Notes under the pieces: model-generated
The model's input: the letters and a program-made list of their open reading frames with translations, nothing else
Database searches by the model: none
What the model was told of the DNA's origin: nothing
NCBI GenBank assembly: GCA_964600075.1
Contig: CAZRIE010000053.1
Span: 1-28,586 of the forward strand
DNA: 28,586 nucleotides
Origin: CAZRIE01 sp964600075
GTDB lineage: Bacteria; Bacteroidota; Bacteroidia; Flavobacteriales; Flavobacteriaceae
Reading direction: 5' to 3'
Position numbers and translations under genes: made by a program
Part shown: positions 1 to 7,727 of the stretch, piece by piece
Position numbering within the stretch: the first letter of the stretch is position 1
Layout: each line of letters opens with the position of its first letter

Positions 1-1400
1 TCTCCTAAATCTTTTCTGCCTTTGTCTGCCCATTCCATCAATTCCTTAACTACCCCCGGATTCGAGTCGACGAGATTGTGCAAAGACCCGATATCTTCTT
101 GTACATTGAACAAAAGAGGTTGCTGACCCCCACCTTCTTCAAAATGCGGATGGCTTCGAAAGGTGATCAAAGGAACAAATAGTTTCCACGGACCGCGCCG
201 TACAGCTTGTAATTGATCTTGCTCGTAATAGTAAAAAACTTCATAGGGCGATTGGGCGGCAGTTTTTCCATAGATGAGCGATGCTATATCATGGCCATCA
301 ATAGTTCGGTCCCCTGATATTTCCGCTCCCGACATATTAGTAAAAGTGGGTAATAAGTCGAGGGTACTCGATAGCTCGCGACAAACTGTGCCAGCGGGTA
401 TCGTGCCCGGCCACCACATGAGGGTAGGTACCCGAAACCCTCCCTCAGAGGTTGTGTATCCACGACCGTGTAGGGGCTTATTTGTACCTCGGACCAGGGT
501 ATTCAAGTCCGTACCCATGGGAGATCCATTATCAGAAGTAAAAATTAGTAATGTTTTGTCGGCAATACCCAGTTCTTCCAATTTCTTCATGATTTGCCCT
601 GTAGACCAATCCAATTCCTCAACACTATCACCCCAGGGGCCACTTTTGCTTTTTCCACGAAAAGCTTCACTGGCAAAGGGTTTTGAAGTGCTTCCGGGCA
701 TGGCTTGAGGCAAATAGAGAAAAAATGGCCGGTCTTTTGAATTGTTTATGAAATCTAGGGCTTTCTGGGTGTACTCTTGGGTGAGTAGATTTCTGTCTAC
801 ACCTGATTTTACCACTTTTTCATTTAACATTACTGGCAATGGAGGCCATTTATAGCCGTTGAATTGATTTCCCAATGAGTCGCCCACGGACTGGGTCATA
901 TCATCGCTATAGGGAATTCCATAGAAATATTCGAAACCCTGAGCGGTAGGCAGAAAGGGTTTTTGATCCCCAAGATGCCATTTACCGATTAGCCCTGTTT
1001 TATAGCCGGCCGACTTTAGTACCTCCGCAATGGTTATTTCATCTGGATGCAACCCATAGGGAGATATCGGTCTTAGAACAAGTCCGTCTCGATCGTTTTG
1101 GTGCATACCCACGCGCTGTGCATAGCACCCGGTCATTAATGAGGCCCTTGAGGGCGTACAGACTCCAGCAGTCACATAGAATTGTTCAAACTTTCGGCCC
1201 TCAACCGCCATGCGGTTCAAATTAGGGGTACGGTTTACCTTTGACCCGAAAGGTTCGATGTCGCCATAGCCCAAATTATCACAATAAACAATGATGAAGT
1301 TTGGTCTTGCAACTTCCGTATTTTGAGAAAATGCATGATTATTTGGTACGCTGCAGCATAGAATCAAAAATACGATGTAATAGTTTTTGAAGAGGTTCAT
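1..1400 (-). CDS. Formylglycine-dependent sulfatase (arylsulfatase family), 3' end cut by window edge
   Basis: This is an exported sulfatase that would remove sulfate esters, probably from sulfated polysaccharide or another sulfated organic substrate. I read it by translating the minus strand from ATG at 1400; the frame stays open to base 3, giving about 466 residues, so only the last few residues are missing. Residues 1-26 look like a signal peptide. The sulfatase signature CTPSR lies at 81-85, with Cys81 the predicted formylglycine residue. GKWHLG is at 139-144, and TSDNG (Asp290, Asn291) matches the metal-binding pair. The first metal motif near residue 41 reads Asp-Asn where many relatives have Asp-Asp. 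It lies 61 bases downstream of the PhoD-like gene on the same strand and may be cotranscribed. Activity would need a formylglycine-generating enzyme, which is not visible here. The substrate cannot be assigned from sequence alone. Confidence 0.93.
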   Translation of the reverse strand, partial: MNLFKNYYIVFLILCCSVPNNHAFSQNTEVARPNFIIVYCDNLGYGDIEPFGSKVNRTPNLNRMAVEGRKFEQFYVTAGVCTPSRASLMTGCYAQRVGMHQNDRDGLVLRPISPYGLHPDEITIAEVLKSAGYKTGLIGKWHLGDQKPFLPTAQGFEYFYGIPYSDDMTQSVGDSLGNQFNGYKWPPLPVMLNEKVVKSGVDRNLLTQEYTQKALDFINNSKDRPFFLYLPQAMPGSTSKPFASEAFRGKSKSGPWGDSVEELDWSTGQIMKKLEELGIADKTLLIFTSDNGSPMGTDLNTLVRGTNKPLHGRGYTTSEGGFRVPTLMWWPGTIPAGTVCRELSSTLDLLPTFTNMSGAEISGDRTIDGHDIASLIYGKTAAQSPYEVFYYYEQDQLQAVRRGPWKLFVPLITFRSHPHFEEGGGQQPLLFNVQEDIGSLHNLVDSNPGVVKELMEWADKGRKDLG

Positions 1401-1461
1401 TAAATTGGGCTATTGCGGGTGTGCACTAATGCGATGAATGATTTTCTAAAATTTATGGTAA

Positions 1462-3078
1462 TTACTCCATCGAAACGGTCATCGGCCACCCCTCAAATTG
1501 TGCAGCATCCGATTTAGTAACATCGACATAGCGCGGCCAGCATTCGAAAGTTGCTTTTTTCTCTTTTTTATCGAAACGGATCAATCCATAGCCGCCACCC
1601 TTTGAATTGCTTTCCGGATTCACATAGGCCATCATGCTGATCTTATTGTTGAAACCGTCAAGGTAATCGCCGGTCCATGGTAGCGATGTATCTGGATTCG
1701 GGTTGGCACCCGCTTTTTCATCTTCGGGCCACCACCAGCGGCTGTAGTAATCGTTGACGATAGCTGGTACTATGAACGACCAAGGCCCGTCACCAAACTC
1801 TTCGATGCCCTGTTTGATTACCGTTGCTAAATGTTGGTCACCGGCAATATGTACTGCATTGGCCTTTTCAATAAGTTGCAACGCTTTGTTGCGCCCTGTT
1901 TGTGGCCAGCCGTTACTATCTAAATCTGCGTGTAGGCGGTTGTCTTTTTGTCCATGTATATGAGCACCGCCACAGAAACCGGTTTGAGATAAGACCACTT
2001 TAATATCATCTTTGTTCGTGTCGCCCCAATGTTCAAGAAACTGCAATTGACGATCACCGAGCAAGGTGAGTCCCGGCAGATCTATCGATGCAGGATCGTA
2101 ATCTGGGTTTCGAATATGATCGGGCCGTGGCCCTTGTTGCGGAATTTTTCCATTCGGTCCGGATTTGAACTTTCGGTCTTCTAGAATGGCAAAATCGATA
2201 TTCCCCAAGCGCAGGTTTGTGTAATAAACTCCTATGCCCTGTTCAACTGGAGTAGGGTCATAAGGGTCGGGTAGGTGGGCGGTCTGGCAACGTTCTACCA
2301 TTTTCACATACTCATGATGATAGGTGTACCCACCGTCATTTGAGCCTTCTTCAACCGATATCTTACCGTTCTCGCCCCAAAGATTGCCCTGCCCAATATC
2401 GTGGTCGTCAGGTATCGCTATTGCCGGTCGAACTCTAAAGGTTTCACGAAATTGGAGTCCGAATTTTAACCAGGCAGCCGTATGTTCCGTATGGTCATAT
2501 GACTGGTCACCCGCAAAAAAGATTAGATCGGGATCTTGGTAGTTGATGTTCCGCACATAATTTTCGCGCATGCCCCGGTCTTTGTTCGAGTTACAGGAAA
2601 GTGCCGCCAATACGATTTCGTCTTTATTTTTAGGGTCTTTGCGGATGAGGCCTTCAAAACTTGCTTTTTCTCCGTGAAGGATGCGGTATTTGACATCTTT
2701 GCTATCGTCCCAGCTATCAACTCGAAAAAGGGCCGACCAGCCCAATTCGTTGACGTTCTGTTTTTGAATTTCTCTCCATGTGCCGTTTTCTTCGATTTCA
2801 AGCCGTACCTCGCGGGCTTCCTCGGGGTAAAGAGGATACAACTGTGCGCTAAGTTTCAGGGTTTTGTTCGAAACCGTATAAATTCCGAAGGCGACCACAC
2901 TATCTCTCCCCACCTTTAAATTGATAATGGGGTTGTCGTCTCGGTTCCACCAATCGTTGATGGCCAGTGTGTCTACATTGTCGAACGGCGCGATAACCGG
3001 TGGTACGCGTTCTTTGGTTTTTTCAGCGCAGGATATTATTAATAATGTCGCTAACAATACTACAAATCTTGTTCTCAT
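1462..3078 (-). CDS. PhoD-like metallophosphatase lipoprotein
   Basis: A PhoD-family (alkaline phosphatase D) metallophosphoesterase of 538 residues, expected to hydrolyse phosphomono- or diesters outside the cytoplasm. The frame is open further upstream to 3168, but I chose ATG at 3078. From there the protein begins with a lipoprotein signal whose lipobox ends LIISC (Cys17), and the gene starts 10 bases after the beta-lactamase stop. The longer start would overlap that gene and bury the signal. Metal-site motifs are FFAGDQ (Asp191), PDDHD (224-227) and HIAGDQH (410-416). An N-terminal beta-rich segment precedes the catalytic domain, as in other PhoD proteins. Inner or outer membrane location is not decided by the sequence. 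The natural substrate is unknown; a phosphatase or phosphodiesterase acting on nucleotides, phospholipids or teichoic-acid-like polymers would all fit the family. Confidence 0.88.
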   Translation of the reverse strand: MRTRFVVLLATLLIISCAEKTKERVPPVIAPFDNVDTLAINDWWNRDDNPIINLKVGRDSVVAFGIYTVSNKTLKLSAQLYPLYPEEAREVRLEIEENGTWREIQKQNVNELGWSALFRVDSWDDSKDVKYRILHGEKASFEGLIRKDPKNKDEIVLAALSCNSNKDRGMRENYVRNINYQDPDLIFFAGDQSYDHTEHTAAWLKFGLQFRETFRVRPAIAIPDDHDIGQGNLWGENGKISVEEGSNDGGYTYHHEYVKMVERCQTAHLPDPYDPTPVEQGIGVYYTNLRLGNIDFAILEDRKFKSGPNGKIPQQGPRPDHIRNPDYDPASIDLPGLTLLGDRQLQFLEHWGDTNKDDIKVVLSQTGFCGGAHIHGQKDNRLHADLDSNGWPQTGRNKALQLIEKANAVHIAGDQHLATVIKQGIEEFGDGPWSFIVPAIVNDYYSRWWWPEDEKAGANPNPDTSLPWTGDYLDGFNNKISMMAYVNPESNSKGGGYGLIRFDKKEKKATFECWPRYVDVTKSDAAQFEGWPMTVSME

Positions 3079-3088
3079 AGGTAATTGG

Positions 3089-3847
3089 TCAATTGTTGTT
3101 AATGTTCGATTTTGTGCTGAATAATCTAGCCGTATAGTCCAAGAGTTCGGTGCCCCCAAAATCTCCATGCCCGGGAATTACAATTTTTACGTCCGGGTAC
3201 GTTTGCTTTATTTTTTTGATGGTCTTGCTCCATTCAGACTCATTGGCATCACCGACATAACCCTTGGTAGCATCTAGTGACTTCATCATACATCCACCAA
3301 AGAGTAATTGTTCGCTTGCAATGTAACTAACTATATTGTCTTGGGTATGAGCCTCGCCAAAATATCGGTTACTAATTTTTTGGTCTCCGACCGTAAGCTC
3401 TTTTTTGCTGTCAAAACCTATTTTTGGAATTTGGTTACCTTCCTTTTTTGCTAAGACGATTGTTTTTTCGTTTGCATATGAAGGTATATTTAGTTGGTGA
3501 AACGGTGCTAGACCACCCAGACAATCGTCATGAAAATGATTAATGACAACTGCCGTTATTTTGTGCTTTTTGGTGTTTGTAACCCAGCGTATCAACTCTT
3601 CGGAGGTTGAATCACCGACAGGGGTGTCGAATACGATTGCTTGGTCTTCATTCATATAGATTAAACCGTTGCAGGCTACTTTTCCGTAGGAGTCGGTTTC
3701 CAAATATGATACGTGTACAAAACTATTTTTGGTAACCAGAATGATTTTTAGAGTCTCGGAAGTGTAAGCTATATCTAATTTTTGTGACTTACCTGATAAT
3801 TGCAGCAGCAAAAAAAATAGAAATGTAATTGTAGTTCGATTTGCCAT
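3089..3847 (-). CDS. Subclass B1 metallo-beta-lactamase
   Basis: A periplasmic zinc enzyme predicted to open the beta-lactam ring, including carbapenems, as known for subclass B1. It has 252 residues, with a signal peptide over about 1-21. All six B1 zinc ligands are visible: His104 and His106 in HFHDD, and His167 in EAHTQDN, for the first zinc; Asp108, Cys186 in GGCMMK and His227 in IPGHGD for the second. Lys189, the usual substrate-carboxylate lysine three residues after the zinc cysteine, is also present. Cys109 directly follows Asp108, as in CcrA of Bacteroides, where many B1 enzymes have Arg. The position usually held by Asn233 seems to be Tyr197, though that alignment is by eye. B1 enzymes are known as resident chromosomal genes in several flavobacteria. 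Base use looks like the neighbours, so recent transfer is not suggested. Spectrum and expression cannot be read from sequence. Confidence 0.93.
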   Translation of the reverse strand: MANRTTITFLFFLLLQLSGKSQKLDIAYTSETLKIILVTKNSFVHVSYLETDSYGKVACNGLIYMNEDQAIVFDTPVGDSTSEELIRWVTNTKKHKITAVVINHFHDDCLGGLAPFHQLNIPSYANEKTIVLAKKEGNQIPKIGFDSKKELTVGDQKISNRYFGEAHTQDNIVSYIASEQLLFGGCMMKSLDATKGYVGDANESEWSKTIKKIKQTYPDVKIVIPGHGDFGGTELLDYTARLFSTKSNINNN

Positions 3848-3896
3848 TCTCTCGATTCAGGTTTATCAACTAAATATATAGTATTACTTTACAAAA

Positions 3897-4277
3897 ATGA
3901 AAAACGAACAAGCTAAAAAACTGATTTTTATCTACAATGCCGATTCCGGTCTTCGAAATTTAGTAATCGATAGCATGCATAAAGTTATTAGCCCCAAGAC
4001 TTACGATTGCAATCTCTGTGATATTACTTTCGGGGTATTTACCGAAAACAAAATATGGAAAAAGTTTAGGGAGGCTACCCAGTTCGAAATGGAATTTCTA
4101 CACAAAGATGAGTTTAAAAAGCAATACGCCTCAAAATTCGGTTACAAGTTTTCCTATCCTATAATATTGGCTGCAAAAGAAAATGATTTAGAGGTTTTTG
4201 TGGGCACTAAAGAATTGAACACTATGATGAATGCCGAAGATCTCGTAACCCTTATCAATAAGAGAGCAGAAATTTAG
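3897..4277 (+). CDS. Conserved small cytoplasmic protein with a CxxC motif, unknown function
   Basis: A 126-residue protein with no signal peptide or membrane segment. I recognise its pattern from other flavobacterial genomes but know no function. The N-terminus reads as a beta strand followed by a YNADSG turn (13-18) and a helix. Cys38 and Cys41 form a CNLC motif that could bind metal or be redox active. The C-terminal half is alpha/beta with many charged residues. There is no GxxxxGK[S/T] P-loop, so it should not be called a GTPase. It is the only plus-strand gene left of the dcw cluster. It diverges from the beta-lactamase across 49 bases and its last 4 bases overlap the 3' end of engB on the opposite strand. 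The ATG at 3897 is preceded by an A-rich stretch typical of Bacteroidota start sites. Confidence 0.8.
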   Translation: MKNEQAKKLIFIYNADSGLRNLVIDSMHKVISPKTYDCNLCDITFGVFTENKIWKKFREATQFEMEFLHKDEFKKQYASKFGYKFSYPIILAAKENDLEVFVGTKELNTMMNAEDLVTLINKRAEI

Positions 4278-4891
4278 GCTTTTGTTGCCTTAAAGAATTC
4301 AATATTGACAGTATCAATAGAGCCCAACAGTTCTTTGCGCCCGATGCCTTTCGAAGATGAGGTCACAAAATATGATGGGGCCTCTTCCCAAGCACCTTTC
4401 AATAACTCAGCTAAATAGTCATCGACATTTCGCTCTATTGCCTTGGGCTTGAGCTTATCTGCTTTAGTGAATATAATGCTGAACGGAATGGAATTTTGGC
4501 CAAGCCACTCCATAAATTCCATGTCGATTTTTTGTGGCTCGTGGCGGATATCTACTAAAACAAAGGCACAAACCAATTGTTCACGCTTGGCAAAATAGTC
4601 GGTTATGTATTTTTGAAAAGTCTTTTTGCTTTTTTTGGAAACCCTTGCGTAGCCGTAACCAGGTAAATCGACCAAAAACCAATTTCCGTTGATCTTGAAG
4701 TGGTTGATAAGCTGTGTCTTTCCAGGCCGTCCCGAAGTTTTCGCGAGGCTTTTCCGTTCGGTAAGCATGTTGATTAATGAAGACTTGCCCACATTAGATC
4801 TTCCGATAAAAGCATATTCGGGTAGCGATTCGTTGGGGCATTTTGCAACGTCGGTGTTGCTGATTACAAAGTTGGCGGATTTAATGTTCAC
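4274..4891 (-). CDS. engB: Ribosome biogenesis GTP-binding protein YsxC/EngB (YihA family)
   Basis: A cytoplasmic TRAFAC-class GTPase needed in other bacteria for assembly of the large ribosomal subunit. The 205-residue length is normal for the family. Motifs in order: G1 GRSNVGKS (30-37), the GRPGKTQ switch region (54-60), G3 DLPGYGYA (75-82), G4 TKAD (142-145) and a G5-like TSSS (177-180). The start at 4891 gives the usual short N-terminal strand before G1. It is probably transcribed alone or with the alpha/beta hydrolase gene upstream of it, which is on the same strand 124 bases away. Its 3' end overlaps the small CxxC gene by 4 bases in convergent orientation, and I see no terminator between the two. 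Confidence 0.97.
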   Translation of the reverse strand: MNIKSANFVISNTDVAKCPNESLPEYAFIGRSNVGKSSLINMLTERKSLAKTSGRPGKTQLINHFKINGNWFLVDLPGYGYARVSKKSKKTFQKYITDYFAKREQLVCAFVLVDIRHEPQKIDMEFMEWLGQNSIPFSIIFTKADKLKPKAIERNVDDYLAELLKGAWEEAPSYFVTSSSKGIGRKELLGSIDTVNIEFFKATKA

Positions 4892-4921
4892 TTAGAAAAT
4901 GTTCAAGTTCAAACTCCACCT

Positions 4922-4937
4922 TCCCGATGTTTCGGGA
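4922..4937. repeat. Short perfect palindrome in the engB upstream gap
   Basis: TCCCGA and TCGGGA form perfect 6-base arms around the loop TGTT. It sits between the alpha/beta hydrolase stop and the engB start. No T-run follows on either strand, so it is not a convincing rho-independent terminator. It may be a copy of a dispersed palindromic repeat or an RNA hairpin in the engB leader. Confidence 0.5.
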
Positions 4938-5015
4938 TTGGTGCAAAAAAGTCTTGTATGTTTATTGATTTAATAGTATTGAAAAGTAAAGTTTAATTCT
5001 GCGTCTACCATCCAA

Positions 5016-5780
5016 CTAAAATCCTCTTTTTTCTAACCAAGCATCAAAAATTTCATTGAATTCGTCGGGATGTTCCATCATTGGCGCATGGCCACATTTT
5101 TCCATCCAAAACAAGTCAGAATCGGGCAGTAACTCATGAAATAAATTAGCGACGTCCGGTGGAGTGACCTTGTCGTTTTCCCCCCAAATGATACAAGTGG
5201 GTGTTTTCATTTTTGGTAGGTCGCCGGCCATGTTATGTCGGATTGCACTTTTGGCAATGGCGAGTGTCTTGATGATTTTACTCCGGTCGTTCACTGTAGC
5301 GAACACTTCATCGACAATTTTTTTTGTGGCGACCGCTGGGTCGTAGAAAACGTCCTCAGCTTTCTTTTTGATAAATTCATAATCACCACGGCGCGGATAA
5401 CCATCGCCCATAGCACTTTCGTAAAGCCCTGAACTTCCTGTGATTACTAGGGCCTTGACCATTTTAGGGTACATTTTGGTGTGCAAGAGACCAATATGGC
5501 CGCCCAAGGAGTTTCCTAGTAGGATTACATCTTCTAAGCCCTTGTGTTTTATAAAACCAGCAACGAATTTTGCGAACTGTTTTACGTTCGTCTTGAGCAT
5601 CGGCATATCATAAATGGGCAGCTCGGGTACCAAGACCTTATACCCTTTTTTTGGAAAATGCTCCGTTACCCCCTGAAAATTACTCAACCCGCCCATAAGG
5701 CCATGCAGAATAATAAGGGGTTGTCCTTCACCAATTTCGATATAACGGTATTTTCCGTCCTTACTTGTTTTCTTTTCCAT
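5016..5780 (-). CDS. Alpha/beta hydrolase fold protein
   Basis: A 254-residue cytoplasmic serine hydrolase of the alpha/beta fold, with an unknown ester or amide substrate. The oxyanion segment HGLMGG is at 26-31. The nucleophile elbow GNSLGG places Ser91, the acid is Asp203 in GENDKVTP, and the base is His231 in CGHAPMMEHP, so the triad is complete. A short cap region lies between about 120 and 185. There is no signal peptide. A -7-like promoter box lies about 25 bases upstream of the ATG. Related proteins are annotated as esterases, lipases or meta-cleavage hydrolases, but nothing here singles one out. The neighbouring engB gene gives no functional clue. Confidence 0.92.
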   Translation of the reverse strand: MEKKTSKDGKYRYIEIGEGQPLIILHGLMGGLSNFQGVTEHFPKKGYKVLVPELPIYDMPMLKTNVKQFAKFVAGFIKHKGLEDVILLGNSLGGHIGLLHTKMYPKMVKALVITGSSGLYESAMGDGYPRRGDYEFIKKKAEDVFYDPAVATKKIVDEVFATVNDRSKIIKTLAIAKSAIRHNMAGDLPKMKTPTCIIWGENDKVTPPDVANLFHELLPDSDLFWMEKCGHAPMMEHPDEFNEIFDAWLEKRGF

Positions 5781-5804
5781 TAAAGATGCTTCGAATCAAT
5801 CGGC

Positions 5805-5812
5805 CAAATATA
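5805..5812 (-). promoter_or_regulatory. Candidate Bacteroidota -7 promoter box for the alpha/beta hydrolase gene
   Basis: On the minus strand these bases read TATATTTG, an exact match to the TAnnTTTG -7 consensus of the Bacteroidota primary sigma factor. It lies 24 bases before the ATG at 5780, which would leave a leader of about 15-20 bases. I did not find a clear TTG at the -33 position, so this is only a candidate. Confidence 0.45.
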
Positions 5813-5944
5813 GGCATTTCCTAATTATGGGATAAATAAGGTTTTAATCTAAATATCAACCTAATTACAGGAAAGTCTTTAATAAAATTTGTGAATTTAA
5901 CTTTAGATTTGGGTTCTACCCGTTATCGAATGTTTGTTAGGTTA

Positions 5945-7717
5945 TCATTCTATTTCGAAATGTGTTACTGCGGAAATGGCCTTGCCCGAATTGGTAAAAC
6001 CTTCTACAACTACCTCATAGGTGCCAGTATTGTCAGAAGTAAAAAAAGTTAGGAGCGTTTCGCCCTCGCTAAGCTCGAAATTGGGCTTCCAAAGCAGTTG
6101 GTTTCTAAAATCTGGTATTCTAGTATAGTCCGTATTCGACTGTTCGGCTTGTCTATAGGTTTGGAAATAATAAATCTTCTTTGCAAGTGGTGCGGGCATG
6201 TCATACTGCGTTGTGCCTATTAGCGTTGATGAATTCCAAAAGTCATTTTCCTTTGTTGAAATATCAACGATGCCTTGATACAAATTTGTACCGATATAGT
6301 ATTCGCTTCTGCCGATGCTTACTCGCTCGATTTTCTTGACATCGTAGTTTAGAAGCTTATCCATATTTTGTATGAATACCCCATCTACCCTAACCAACGG
6401 GTTTTCATCTTTACCCATTAAAAATTTTTCATTGGTACGTACCTGAAATCGATATTCTTTTTTCATTTTTCTAAGCAAAACATCAGGTATGATTTCAATT
6501 ACCGTTTCATTTAAGCTAGGAAACCTTTTGTAATCGTCGAGAATGTAGTTTTCGGTTAAATTTTGGTATGCTGGTAGGCTTTTATCATTTGTAAAAAGGC
6601 TATCTTTTTTCTGTTCAAAGTAAGCGTTCTCGATTTGATTGTACGTACTTCTCTTTAATATAATCGGATTGATTGCGTAGGCTAGGTCAAGGTTGTCGAA
6701 TTCGAGTGCCTTATAATCTACTTGATGATTTTTGTCTAATATAATTTCCGTTTCTGTTTTGTTGATTCCAAGAGTTTGGAGTATTGCATTGTTGTTTCTG
6801 GAAGGTTCGTCAACTGAAAAATAGAAAACCCCGTTTTCGTTTGTTTGCGTTAATCTCATTACCGACGGTTTTCCAGGAATCGAAAGGGCCACTTTTTCGT
6901 TGGGAATAGGGTTACCTTCTTTAATTGATACTACTTTTCCCGAAAACAATTCTCCTCGAAGTTCAGGTAGTAAAACAGTGTCCTTAATTTTTAGTTTTGC
7001 CGATTTGGGCTTTCGAATAATATCTGAAGCAAAACTAGTCGCTGACGTTCTCGTCGAAATTGTAAGACCATATATTTTTCGAACCGAAATGGAATAATTT
7101 CCTTCCGAGATGCCGGTTGTCGCTATTATCTTTATTGAAACCGGCTTTCTTTTTTGATATCGCTTTTTTTGAAACTCTATTTTAATACCATCTATGTTAT
7201 CATTTGGTATCTTGGTTTTAACGGATCCCGTATCAACCACCTTTGAAGAATTGATTTTGTCGACTGGGAGCGTCATTATTTCTTGAAAGGGATTTACGAT
7301 GGTAATGCCTGAGACAAAATAGTGCTCCTTCTCGGTATTGCCCATCCATTTGGTATAACCGATAAGCTTGTAATTGCCTGTTTTAATGTTAGGGGGAACG
7401 AAAAAATCACCTTGACCGACCCCATTGATGAGTTCGAGTTTATGCGTAAAAACAGGCTTTTTGTTCTCTCCAACTAGTTCTACGTATCCTATCTTACTAA
7501 TGGCACTTGGCGTAAGATTCAAAGCGTTTAAACAATACATTTTGTAATATAGGTATTCACCGGCAACCAATAATCGGTCGTTATAATGAATGAACGTAGT
7601 TTCCTTTGGAATTTGCTCAAAAGCATTCAGCCCGTTCAAATCTTTTATTTGATGTTGTCCCATTATTGACAATGGCACCAAAATAATTGTAAGAAGTGTA
7701 GCGATTCGCTTTTTCAT
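5945..7717 (-). CDS. Exported macroglobulin-like/TonB-plug-like protein, last gene of the receptor operon
   Basis: A 590-residue exported protein of unknown function. I chose ATG at 7717, not the longer frame from 7780, because it gives a clean signal peptide (MKKRIATLL onwards, cleaved near residue 20) and starts 10 bases after the DUF4249 stop. The N-terminal part, about 25-140, with a GEYLYYK segment followed by a GNYKLIGYTKW segment, resembles MG2-type macroglobulin domains seen in Bacteroidota surface proteins. A carboxypeptidase-regulatory-like beta domain seems to cover about 260-330. The segment around LVRVDGVFI to GIVDISTKEN (about 440-500) looks like a TonB receptor plug, yet no beta barrel follows. 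The C-terminus looks beta-rich. I infer that it works with the receptor encoded two genes upstream. These domain calls are by eye and need a profile search. Confidence 0.75.
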   Translation of the reverse strand: MKKRIATLLTIILVPLSIMGQHQIKDLNGLNAFEQIPKETTFIHYNDRLLVAGEYLYYKMYCLNALNLTPSAISKIGYVELVGENKKPVFTHKLELINGVGQGDFFVPPNIKTGNYKLIGYTKWMGNTEKEHYFVSGITIVNPFQEIMTLPVDKINSSKVVDTGSVKTKIPNDNIDGIKIEFQKKRYQKRKPVSIKIIATTGISEGNYSISVRKIYGLTISTRTSATSFASDIIRKPKSAKLKIKDTVLLPELRGELFSGKVVSIKEGNPIPNEKVALSIPGKPSVMRLTQTNENGVFYFSVDEPSRNNNAILQTLGINKTETEIILDKNHQVDYKALEFDNLDLAYAINPIILKRSTYNQIENAYFEQKKDSLFTNDKSLPAYQNLTENYILDDYKRFPSLNETVIEIIPDVLLRKMKKEYRFQVRTNEKFLMGKDENPLVRVDGVFIQNMDKLLNYDVKKIERVSIGRSEYYIGTNLYQGIVDISTKENDFWNSSTLIGTTQYDMPAPLAKKIYYFQTYRQAEQSNTDYTRIPDFRNQLLWKPNFELSEGETLLTFFTSDNTGTYEVVVEGFTNSGKAISAVTHFEIE

Positions 7718-7727
7718 GTTCAAATGG

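Noticed and set aside
274..708. Open plus-strand frame of 144 residues
   Set aside because: It lies fully antisense to the sulfatase, whose frame carries clear family motifs; the plus-strand product has no recognisable pattern or signal.
3079..3168. N-terminal extension of the PhoD-like frame
   Set aside because: It would overlap the beta-lactamase gene and place 30 residues before a good lipoprotein signal; ATG at 3078 fits better.
5909..5922. GGGT-TCT-ACCC hairpin downstream of the receptor operon
   Set aside because: Arms of four bases and no T-run on the minus strand; too weak to call a terminator.
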